From: Clostridia bacterium
GTDB taxonomy: Bacteria; Bacillota_A; Clostridia; Christensenellales; UBA1242
Assembly (NCBI GenBank): GCA_017454425.1
Contig: JAFTCZ010000018.1
Span: forward strand, 1 to 9,721
DNA length: 9,721 nucleotides
Direction: 5' to 3'
The notes under the pieces are model-generated. The model worked only from the letters and a program-made list of their open reading frames with translations, was not told where the DNA came from and made no database searches. Every line of letters begins with the position of its first letter. Within the stretch, counting starts at the first letter, position 1. Position numbers and translations under genes: made by a program. Shown here one piece after another: positions 1 through 5,678 of the stretch.

Positions 1-779
1 GCATCAATTTGTTTAACAGAGGCTGATACCATTTTTTGAAGGTTGCTGTTAATGCAATTTAGTTGACGATTAAGTTGATTGCGCACTTCTCGCACAGCAA
101 ACTCGTTTTGAAGCGTCATAACTGCGTTGTTTGCGCCAACAAGTGCCAAAAGGTCACTTACAATTTCGGCCTCTTTGATATAAACAACATGCAGTTTTTT
201 GCGTTGCATAATTTTTGCACTAATGCTACAATCTGCAAGCAAATGCACAAAATCGGAAGCAAGTTCGTATTGTCCAAACACAAATTCTAGATGATATCCA
301 CCTGCGTGCTTTTTAAGATCTGAGATGTCTTTTATTACAATATTTGCACTTGCACAGCCCAAAAAAGCACCTGTTATGAAAGCGCGTTCACAACAACTAT
401 CTGCTATTATGTGTCTTGAAATTCCCTTAACTATCTCGGTGTCACCCGAATAGTTTTTCTTTAAGATAAAGCAGTCATACAACAACTTGTCACTTAACTC
501 TTCATTTATGGATATTGTGTACCTTATTGTGTGATTTTGTTTTTGTTCTCGCTGCAAAGTGAGGGCATCATTTGTGTTGTACAAACGCTTGATTAAGTGT
601 TCTAACACACCAAACAAATCTTCAATTTCGGTAGAAACTTGCATGTAGTATTGCCCATTTTTTATGGACAAGTTGCCACAAGTGCGCAAAATACCACAAA
701 GCATTGCTTTTGCACAGCAATCTTTTTGGGGCAGCGGGCTTTGCACAACCTCGGCTTTTGCATCAAGTGAAAATGACAT
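1..779 (-). CDS. whiA: WhiA DNA-binding regulator, 3' end cut by window edge
   Basis: WhiA is a conserved Gram-positive DNA-binding protein linked to sporulation genes in Streptomyces and to cell division and chromosome segregation in Bacillus. I translated the minus strand from 779 to the edge and got about 259 uninterrupted residues. The N-terminal WhiA domain covers roughly residues 1-90 (MSFSLDAKAE start, CGILRTCGNLSI at about 28-39). The degenerate LAGLIDADG-like domain follows, with GAFLGCASAN at 137-146 and GGYHLEF at 160-166. The linker VREVRNQLNRQLNC at about 229-242 and the start of the C-terminal helix-turn-helix (VSASVKQID) are visible. The family is usually about 310 residues, so about 50 C-terminal residues lie outside the window. 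The ATG has an excellent ribosome binding site, AAGGAG six bases upstream. The gene follows the PHP gene after a 60-base gap with its own promoter. rapZ and yvcK, which usually precede whiA, are not here. I am confident of the family from recalled motifs; no search was run. Confidence 0.93.
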   Translation of the reverse strand, partial: MSFSLDAKAEVVQSPLPQKDCCAKAMLCGILRTCGNLSIKNGQYYMQVSTEIEDLFGVLEHLIKRLYNTNDALTLQREQKQNHTIRYTISINEELSDKLLYDCFILKKNYSGDTEIVKGISRHIIADSCCERAFITGAFLGCASANIVIKDISDLKKHAGGYHLEFVFGQYELASDFVHLLADCSISAKIMQRKKLHVVYIKEAEIVSDLLALVGANNAVMTLQNEFAVREVRNQLNRQLNCINSNLQKMVSASVKQID

Positions 780-805
780 GACTTTCTCCTTACTTTGGTC
801 TTTTT

Positions 806-834
806 AATATAATACAAAATGCCAATTTTGTCCA
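806..834 (-). promoter_or_regulatory. Sigma-A-type promoter for whiA
   Basis: On the minus strand TGGACA (829-834; five of six matches to TTGACA) is separated by exactly 17 bases from TATATT (806-811; five of six matches to TATAAT). The predicted start site falls about 7 bases further on, leaving a leader of about 20 bases that contains the AAGGAG of whiA. Its position in the only sizeable gap of the murB-PHP-whiA run suggests whiA can be transcribed separately. Prediction from sequence only. Confidence 0.55.
814..831. repeat. 7-bp inverted repeat in the whiA promoter spacer
   Basis: ACAAAAT (814-820), a GCCA loop (821-824) and ATTTTGT (825-831) form a perfect dyad. It fills most of the spacer between the -10 and -35 boxes and overlaps half of the -35 box. 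It is not followed by a T run, so it is unlikely to be the terminator of the PHP transcript. The position fits an operator, but no regulator is identified and AT-rich dyads of this size can occur by chance. Confidence 0.4.
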
Positions 835-839
835 GCATA

Positions 840-1577
840 TTAATTTAGTTTTTTGAAGTTGACAATATGGTCAAGCGGAACATTATGTGTACTTAAAAAA
901 CTTAAGACATTTGGGCAATCTCCTACCCTTTGCGGAGCATGAGCATCACTATCAATAATAAACTTTGCACCCATGTTTGCCATTTTGTTAATCTCATCTT
1001 GTGAAAAAAGCATATGCTTGTTGTTAAGTTCTATCAAAGTATTAGTTTTTATTGCCTCTTTTGCAATCTTTAATGCATCAACTTTTACTATATTGTGCAA
1101 GTGCACCAAAATGTCAATTGGATATTTGTTTATGGCTTTTATGTATGCGTCAGTTATTTTCTTTGAATGACGCTTTGTGTCCCACATAAGATTGCGTAAT
1201 GTAAAATTAATAAACCCCCAAAACTTTTTTGGTTTTGTTGATTTGTGAATTCCTAGCAAAATTATATCAAAAAGTTTGACTTCTTCTGGGCTTAGGTCAA
1301 TATCACCATCATATGAAATTAAATTTGCCTCAATTCCAAGCAAAATTTCGATATTATAAATCTTTTTAAGGCGTTCGACTTCGGCGCGCATTTTTTCTAC
1401 ATCGTTGCGCTTGATGCCATATGCCATATGATTAAAGCCGTGGTCAGTAATTGCAATTTTTGTAAGCCCTTTTTCAACTGCTGCTTTTACATTTTGCTCG
1501 ATTGTGCCCTTGCCGTCACCACTAAAAATCGTGTGGGTGTGACAATCCCAAATTTGCTTATATCCACTAATATCCAT
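840..1577 (-). CDS. PHP-domain metal-dependent phosphoesterase
   Basis: A 245-residue protein of the PHP (polymerase and histidinol phosphatase) family, related to the YcdX/HisK type, probably a cytosolic phosphoesterase with an unknown substrate. The full metal-ligand set is present and spaced as in YcdX: H13 and H15 (DCHTHT), D21, H46 (ITDHG), E83 (GIEAN), H111, H159 (VHLH), D211 and H213 (DSDAH). This predicts an intact trinuclear active site. The length is normal for a stand-alone PHP protein. The ATG lies 3 bases after the murB stop, and its ribosome binding site (AGGAG, 8 bases upstream) is inside the last codons of murB, so the two are probably co-transcribed and translationally coupled. 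A PHP protein commonly sits in this murB-whiA neighbourhood in Clostridia. A role in histidine synthesis is not supported by any his genes nearby. Confidence 0.88.
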   Translation of the reverse strand: MDISGYKQIWDCHTHTIFSGDGKGTIEQNVKAAVEKGLTKIAITDHGFNHMAYGIKRNDVEKMRAEVERLKKIYNIEILLGIEANLISYDGDIDLSPEEVKLFDIILLGIHKSTKPKKFWGFINFTLRNLMWDTKRHSKKITDAYIKAINKYPIDILVHLHNIVKVDALKIAKEAIKTNTLIELNNKHMLFSQDEINKMANMGAKFIIDSDAHAPQRVGDCPNVLSFLSTHNVPLDHIVNFKKLN

Positions 1578-1580
1578 ATG

Positions 1581-2486
1581 CTATTCTCCTAAAATTATCT
1601 CTGTATCAAGCACGACCCCAAAACAATCTTTTATTTTTTGTTTAATAAAGTTTATCAAGTATAACACATCTTGGCTTGTGGCATTGCCTGTGTTAACAAT
1701 ATACCCCGAATGCACTTTTGACACCATTGCACCGCCTATCATAAACCCTTTAAGAGAACATTTCTCTATCATAAATGCGGGCGAATGCTTACTTGTTCCG
1801 CGACAAAACACACTGCCAAGACTTGGATATTTAACATTTTGCTGTTGATGCCTTTTATAAAGTATATCTTTGGTTTTTGACATTATTTTTTGCTTTGTGC
1901 TTAGAACGAGGTTGAGAGATATAGATATTATAACATATCTAAAGTTATTTGTAAAAATACTTTTATGATGTTGTGCCAAATATTCTATTTTTTTAATTTT
2001 TTTGAACCTATTATCAAAAACATCTAACACAACAACATAATCTAAAACTCCATTAATGTCACCACCAAAGGCACCGGCATTCATAACGACAGCACCACCA
2101 ATCGTGGCAGGAATACCAACAGACCACTCTAGCCCCGACAAACCATTGTTTTGCGCAAATAATGCAACATTCCCTATCATTGCACCTGCCTGCGCAAAAA
2201 TTTTGTTGCCCCTTTTGTATATTTTGTTTAATCCTTTTGTGCATATTATTATGCCATCAAAACCCTTATCCAAAAATAAAATATTACTGGCATTGCCTAC
2301 CACCATATATTTAACCCCAAAGTGCTTGCATAGTATTAATATTTTTTGCAAATTTGATATACTATGCACCAGTGCATAGTACTTTGCATTTCCACCCGTG
2401 TGCATAGTAGACACCAAAGACAACGAATAATCAAAATATAAGGTGCATAGTACCTTGACTTGTTGTTCAAAACTATTATTTTGCAT
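1581..2486 (-). CDS. murB: UDP-N-acetylenolpyruvoylglucosamine reductase MurB
   Basis: MurB is the FAD enzyme that reduces UDP-GlcNAc-enolpyruvate to UDP-MurNAc with NADPH, the second committed step of peptidoglycan synthesis in the cytosol. The protein is 301 residues, close to the B. subtilis enzyme. FAD-domain motifs are GGNA (31-34), VGNASNILFLD (63-73) and GIPATIGGAVVMNAGAFGG (124-142). The C-terminal substrate domain has GSVF with the proton-donor Ser235, the EKCSLKGFMIGGA region (241-253) and Glu296, the expected catalytic glutamate. The usual Y-R-x-S substrate-binding motif reads HHKS (173-176), so the normally conserved Arg is Lys175, and the usual AGxLIExaGLKG segment is also diverged. 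ATG with AAGGAG 5 bases upstream is an excellent start, 9 bases after the preceding binding-protein gene. The 5' coding region contains an unusual cluster of short repeats (2327-2452). The identity is secure; the activity is probable but the divergence is notable. Confidence 0.93.
   Translation of the reverse strand: MQNNSFEQQVKVLCTLYFDYSLSLVSTMHTGGNAKYYALVHSISNLQKILILCKHFGVKYMVVGNASNILFLDKGFDGIIICTKGLNKIYKRGNKIFAQAGAMIGNVALFAQNNGLSGLEWSVGIPATIGGAVVMNAGAFGGDINGVLDYVVVLDVFDNRFKKIKKIEYLAQHHKSIFTNNFRYVIISISLNLVLSTKQKIMSKTKDILYKRHQQQNVKYPSLGSVFCRGTSKHSPAFMIEKCSLKGFMIGGAMVSKVHSGYIVNTGNATSQDVLYLINFIKQKIKDCFGVVLDTEIILGE
2327..2452. repeat. Cluster of TGCATAGTA 9-mers (4 direct, 1 inverted)
   Basis: The plus-strand word TGCATAGTA occurs at 2327-2335, 2373-2381, 2401-2409 and 2444-2452, and its reverse complement TACTATGCA at 2360-2368. 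The central pair forms a 10-bp perfect inverted repeat (2360-2369 and 2372-2381) separated by two bases. The copy at 2444 lies in a further dyad, AAGGT (2440-2444) and ACCTT (2452-2456). Read along murB the copies fall in all three codon frames, so they are not a protein repeat. One more copy occurs at 7164-7172 in the flippase-like gene. Function unknown. Confidence 0.8.
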
Positions 2487-2495
2487 ACCTTCTCC

Positions 2496-3494
2496 TTAAA
2501 TTTTTTCTTGCAATTCTTTTATTCTTTCAATACTAGTAAATACATTTTGTATGTTATTTATTTGCATCAAGCTTTGTTCAAATTCTTTATTTTGTCCATC
2601 TTGATATATCGGTTGGTCCCCAACCCCAAACATACCTATATCAACAAGTTTTGATTGCACATAATCACATGTTAAAAACTGTATATAGTTTGAGGCATGC
2701 AAAACTATTTGCTTATTTGTTGTTGTAACCGAAATAAATTGCACAATATCACTGTACTCGTTATTAAATTCAAAATCACATTGTGGTATTGCACCAAGAT
2801 TTAATTTGTTTAACAATCTATAATAATCGCGCTGGGTGCCAATAAGTACATCAAACTGATTGTCACAAAATGCACAATAGGCCGAGTATTGACTATCAAA
2901 TTTTGTCACATTTTTTGCCTCTTTTGTTGGTGGAACATTAAATTGCATGCCCACGCCAAACTTTGCGTTTTCTTTTTTTTGCCCACACAACACATAACCA
3001 CCCATACACCACGGAATTGCATATTGCGTATTGGCAATCTGCCCTGCTTTTAATAATGGCGACCTAATATTTGCATTTGCACTAACCTTTTGAGTGTAAA
3101 CACACAACTTATCTCCCGCACCTATGCCAAAAGATATCATGTCGGGCACATTGTCTTTGCCAAGCATCGAAAGTGCTTGCTCGATTGTTAGGTTGCGGAC
3201 AATAATATAAACGCCTTTGTGTTGCTTTTCGTATTGCACCGCCATTTTTTCTAAAAACTTTGCCCTCGAGCTTGTGCCACCTTCAAATGTATCAATTTGC
3301 CACAATTCCAAAAAAACACCATCTCTTTCTATTTCCTCAAACTGGTATGCGGGGTTAATTTTGGGCAACAACACAAAGGGTGCAACCAGCATAAAAACTA
3401 TGCAACCAAGCAAAAACAAACAAAATACAAAATTTATAGGGTTGTATTTGGGCAAAACAAAAAACCTCGCACAAAATTTGTATATTTTATGCAA
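2496..3494 (-). CDS. Membrane-anchored ABC-type substrate-binding-like protein
   Basis: The ORF resembles family-1 extracellular solute-binding proteins of carbohydrate ABC importers: LELWQIDTFEGG at about 62-73, the KFLEKMAVQYEKQHKGVYI stretch at about 79-97, PDMISFG at 117-123 and AIPWCMGGYVLCG at 149-161. The length of about 330 residues is somewhat short for the family. Residues 20-43 form one hydrophobic segment, so the protein is probably tethered outside the membrane. LLGC at 28-31 could be a poor lipobox, but the hydrophobic run continues past the Cys, which argues for an uncleaved anchor. No permease or ATPase gene is nearby, so it is an orphan and transport is not shown. The start is uncertain. 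The outermost start is TTG at 3494, without a ribosome binding site and inside the stem of the uvrC terminator. TTG at 3455 (Leu14) has GAGG nine bases upstream and is a credible alternative, giving 319 residues. The first ATG is codon 35, inside the anchor. The gene ends 9 bases before murB. Confidence 0.65.
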   Translation of the reverse strand: MHKIYKFCARFFVLPKYNPINFVFCLFLLGCIVFMLVAPFVLLPKINPAYQFEEIERDGVFLELWQIDTFEGGTSSRAKFLEKMAVQYEKQHKGVYIIVRNLTIEQALSMLGKDNVPDMISFGIGAGDKLCVYTQKVSANANIRSPLLKAGQIANTQYAIPWCMGGYVLCGQKKENAKFGVGMQFNVPPTKEAKNVTKFDSQYSAYCAFCDNQFDVLIGTQRDYYRLLNKLNLGAIPQCDFEFNNEYSDIVQFISVTTTNKQIVLHASNYIQFLTCDYVQSKLVDIGMFGVGDQPIYQDGQNKEFEQSLMQINNIQNVFTSIERIKELQEKI

Positions 3495-3497
3495 GGT
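3454..3497 (-). terminator. Strong intrinsic terminator after uvrC
   Basis: Six bases after the uvrC stop the minus-strand transcript can form a 14-bp stem: ACCUUGCAUAAAAU (3484-3497) pairs with AUUUUGUGCGAGGU (3464-3477) with two G-U pairs and no mismatch, around the 6-base loop AUACAA. It is followed at once by UUUUUUGUUUU (3454-3463 plus the last stem base). The hairpin and U tract lie inside the outermost reading frame of the next gene. It is the most terminator-like structure in the window, so uvrC probably ends transcription here at least partly. Confidence 0.8.
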
Positions 3498-3503
3498 ATG
3501 AGG

Positions 3504-5336
3504 TTATTTTTCATTAAAATAATTAAATATCGCCTGGGCATCTTTTTTTGTGATACCCTTTATATTTTCTAGTTCTTGTATGCTAGCACAAGAAATTGCA
3601 TCAATAGACTTAAAGTTTTTGTACAAAATTTTTTGTTTTACTTTGCCAATACCGGCTATCTCGTCTAACACACTAGACACTTTGTTGCGAAGACTTTTGT
3701 GAAAAGTAATTGCAAATCGGTGCGATTCATCTCGCAGACGCTGCAAAAGTTTTAATGATGTATAAGTTTTTGGTATAACAATTGGTTGCGACTTGTTAAC
3801 AACAAAAACTTCTTCATCTTGTTTTGCAAGACTTATAAGTGCAATATCATATCCGCAATCTTTTATGGCGCGATGTGCGTTAGACAACTGCCCTTTTCCA
3901 CCATCAACAACAATAAGGTCTGGCACAACCCCAAAGCTTGGGTCTTGGGGCTTGTTCTTTATGTCATTAAGGCGTCTAAAAATCACTTCGTACATACTTG
4001 CAAAATCGTCCGCCCCCTTGACTGTCTTGATATGAAATTTGCGATAATGACTTTTTTGTGGTGCTCCTTCTATAAAAACAACCATAGATGCAACACTCAT
4101 CACTCCACCAATGTTGCTTATATCAAAACACTCTATACGGCTTGGCCTTGATGAAAGTTGCAAAATTTCTTGCAATTGATTGACTGCACCTATTGTCATA
4201 TCATCAATTCGGCGGTCTTCTTCTACAAATTTATCAAGATATAACAAGGCATTTTCATAAGCCATAAGGTATAATTTGCGCTTATCACCTTTTTGTGCAT
4301 TAAATAGGCGTATTTCGCCATTGCCATACACTTCGCTATTTCTATGCTGTTCGTTAAGATAATGTGCAAGGTCGGCTAACTCTTTTTCATCAATTCCAAC
4401 AATAATTTCTTTTGGGGCAAGACCAACTGTGTCATAATATTGCACAATAAGCGAACTAATGGCTTGTTGTGGTGGCACGGCAGCGTCTAATAAGTGAAAG
4501 CACTCAACCCCCACACTGCGCCCACCTCGTACAGACAAAACAGCAATGCACGCAGTGTTTCCGTTGCTGGCATATGCAAACACATCTAGGTCGGCAGTAT
4601 TAGGCAAAAAGGCAATAGTGTGAGAACCAATCCTATCTAGCATACGCAGTTTGTTGCGGTAGTTCATGGCTGTCTCATATTGCTCGAGTGCTGCAAACTT
4701 TTCCATTTTTTGTTGCAAAATATCTCGAACTTCGTTATCATTTCCTTTAAGAAAATCTATGGCTTTTGAAATGTATTCGGCATAAGCATTTTTATCAATT
4801 TTGCTAACACAAGGGGCCGAACACAAACCCATGTCATAGTTTAGGCATGGTCGTGTGCGCTTTGGCAAATTAAAGCCCGAGCATGTGCGAATTGGATAAA
4901 CAAGATTAATTGTTTCAAGAAGGTCGGCAGGACGCACCCCCGCAAAGTATGGCCCAAAATATTTTGCGCCGTCTTTTTTTAGTTTTCGTGTGATTGTAAA
5001 ATGCGGAAAAGGCTCTTTGGTGTCAAGCTTGATGTAAGGATAGGACTTGCTATCTTTTAATAATATGTTGTAATACGGCTGATAGCGCTTGATAAGATTG
5101 TTTTCAAGTGCCAATGCCTCATATTCATTTTTTGTGATGATATAACGAAAATCAGCAATGTTAGATACCATTGCCTTTACCTTAATTGTATGGTTTTTAT
5201 TCTCTTGAAAATATTGAGATACCCTGTTTTTTAGGTTGATTGCTTTGCCCACATAAATGACTTCACCATTATGGTTTTCCATGATGTATACACCACTATT
5301 TGTAGGAAGCTCTTTTATTTTTTGCTTTATATCCAT
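3504..5336 (-). CDS. uvrC: UvrABC excinuclease subunit C
   Basis: UvrC makes both incisions around bulky lesions in nucleotide excision repair after UvrA and UvrB load. The 610-residue length is typical and all domains are present in order. The GIY-YIG nuclease (3' incision) has GVYIM at 15-19, IYVG at 27-30, Arg38 and Glu78. A cysteine set C152, C164, C172, C176 matches the spacing reported for the iron-sulfur ligands of E. coli UvrC. The UVR helical hairpin that contacts UvrB is at about 200-235. The RNase H-like nuclease (5' incision) has D405 (FDIS), D478 (VVDGGKGQ) and H539 (DESHRFA). Tandem helix-hairpin-helix motifs cover about 555-610. No residue of the catalytic sets is missing. The ATG is the only plausible start because MDIKQKIKELP matches the family N-terminus, yet no ribosome binding site precedes it; a promoter ends 7 bases upstream, so the mRNA may be leaderless. 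No LexA-type box was seen. A strong terminator follows. Confidence 0.97.
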   Translation of the reverse strand: MDIKQKIKELPTNSGVYIMENHNGEVIYVGKAINLKNRVSQYFQENKNHTIKVKAMVSNIADFRYIITKNEYEALALENNLIKRYQPYYNILLKDSKSYPYIKLDTKEPFPHFTITRKLKKDGAKYFGPYFAGVRPADLLETINLVYPIRTCSGFNLPKRTRPCLNYDMGLCSAPCVSKIDKNAYAEYISKAIDFLKGNDNEVRDILQQKMEKFAALEQYETAMNYRNKLRMLDRIGSHTIAFLPNTADLDVFAYASNGNTACIAVLSVRGGRSVGVECFHLLDAAVPPQQAISSLIVQYYDTVGLAPKEIIVGIDEKELADLAHYLNEQHRNSEVYGNGEIRLFNAQKGDKRKLYLMAYENALLYLDKFVEEDRRIDDMTIGAVNQLQEILQLSSRPSRIECFDISNIGGVMSVASMVVFIEGAPQKSHYRKFHIKTVKGADDFASMYEVIFRRLNDIKNKPQDPSFGVVPDLIVVDGGKGQLSNAHRAIKDCGYDIALISLAKQDEEVFVVNKSQPIVIPKTYTSLKLLQRLRDESHRFAITFHKSLRNKVSSVLDEIAGIGKVKQKILYKNFKSIDAISCASIQELENIKGITKKDAQAIFNYFNEK

Positions 5337-5343
5337 AATTTAT

Positions 5344-5372
5344 ATTATATATCATTTTTTTGCATTTTGCAA
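5344..5372 (-). promoter_or_regulatory. uvrC promoter, predicted leaderless start
   Basis: On the minus strand TTGCAA (5367-5372; four of six matches) lies 17 bases from a perfect TATAAT (5344-5349). Only 7 bases separate the -10 box from the uvrC ATG at 5336, so the predicted transcription start coincides with the start codon or the base before it. This fits the absence of a Shine-Dalgarno sequence. Prediction from sequence only. Confidence 0.6.
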
Positions 5373-5373
5373 A
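5359..5373. repeat. Dyad TTTGCA-N3-TGCAAA over the uvrC -35 box
   Basis: A perfect 6-bp inverted repeat (5359-5364 and 5368-5373) with a TTT spacer covers the -35 box of uvrC and lies between uvrC and the divergent small gene. It could be an operator. It does not resemble the GAAC-N4-GTTC LexA box of Bacillota. TTTGCA words are common in this AT-rich window, so chance is a real alternative. Confidence 0.35.
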
Positions 5374-5439
5374 TATGTATAACACACTTTGCTGTTTGTA
5401 CTCATATATATTATTAACAAATTTGACATGGAGATGAAT

Positions 5440-5625
5440 ATGACCACAAACCAAGCACTTGTTTTGACCATAATTATTGCAATAATAGTTAGCATAACGG
5501 GGGCGGATATTGTAAATAACACAACCTTTTTGATACTTATGCTGATAGCATTAATTGCCCTTGCCCGAACAAGTTTTAACTGTCCAAATGTTTTAACAAA
5601 CAATAATTCAACCATTTTTGTATAA
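5440..5625 (+). CDS. Small two-helix membrane protein, unknown function
   Basis: This is the only convincing plus-strand gene. From the ATG at 5440 it encodes 61 residues beginning MTTNQALVL. Two hydrophobic stretches at about 5-24 and 32-46 are separated by a polar turn (TGADIVNNTT), and a polar Asn/Thr-rich tail follows with one Cys (FNCPNVLTNNN). That predicts two membrane helices. The start is chosen because GGAG (5430-5433) lies 6 bases upstream; in-frame ATGs at 5428 and 5434 would add a few residues. The stop is directly followed by a hairpin and T run. It is divergent from uvrC and convergent with the permease gene. A weak possible promoter is TTGCTG (5389-5394), 17 bases, TATTAA (5412-5417), or an overlapping TATTAT at 5409. 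I do not recognise the family. Hydrophobic small proteins can be toxins or accessory membrane subunits, but no antitoxin RNA or partner was identified. The competing minus-strand ORF over the same bases lacks a start signal. Confidence 0.6.
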   Translation: MTTNQALVLTIIIAIIVSITGADIVNNTTFLILMLIALIALARTSFNCPNVLTNNNSTIFV

Positions 5626-5627
5626 AT

Positions 5628-5659
5628 AAAAAGCATCAAGTATTTTCTTGATGTTTTTT
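5628..5659. terminator. Bidirectional intrinsic terminator
   Basis: CATCAAG (5634-5640) pairs with CTTGATG (5647-5653) around the loop TATTTT, and flanking A and T runs extend the stem. On the plus strand TTTTTT (5654-5659) follows, ending the small membrane protein gene whose stop is at 5623-5625. On the minus strand CTTTTTATTT follows, ending the permease operon whose stop is at 5679-5681. Convergent genes sharing a terminator is a common compact arrangement. Confidence 0.8.
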
Positions 5660-5678
5660 ATTCTTTATAAACTAAACA

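Noticed and set aside
814..831. Hairpin after the PHP gene as an intrinsic terminator
   Set aside because: The stem is AT-rich and short and is followed by ATTATATTAAAAAG, not a U tract; an element of the whiA promoter is more likely.
2056..2379. 107-residue plus-strand ORF opposite murB
   Set aside because: Shadow of the murB frame with no start signal. Its composition mirrors the antisense of conserved MurB motifs.
3786..4151. Plus-strand ORFs of 121 and 80 residues opposite uvrC
   Set aside because: They lie opposite the conserved RNase H-like domain of UvrC and have no start signals.
5440..5625. Type I toxin-antitoxin interpretation of the small membrane protein
   Set aside because: No antisense RNA promoter or structure was found that would support an antitoxin, so only a small membrane protein of unknown function is claimed.
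5352..5639. 95-residue minus-strand ORF opposite the small plus-strand gene
   Set aside because: It begins with TTG inside the bidirectional terminator, has no ribosome binding site, and runs into the uvrC promoter. The plus-strand ORF has a ribosome binding site and a terminator.
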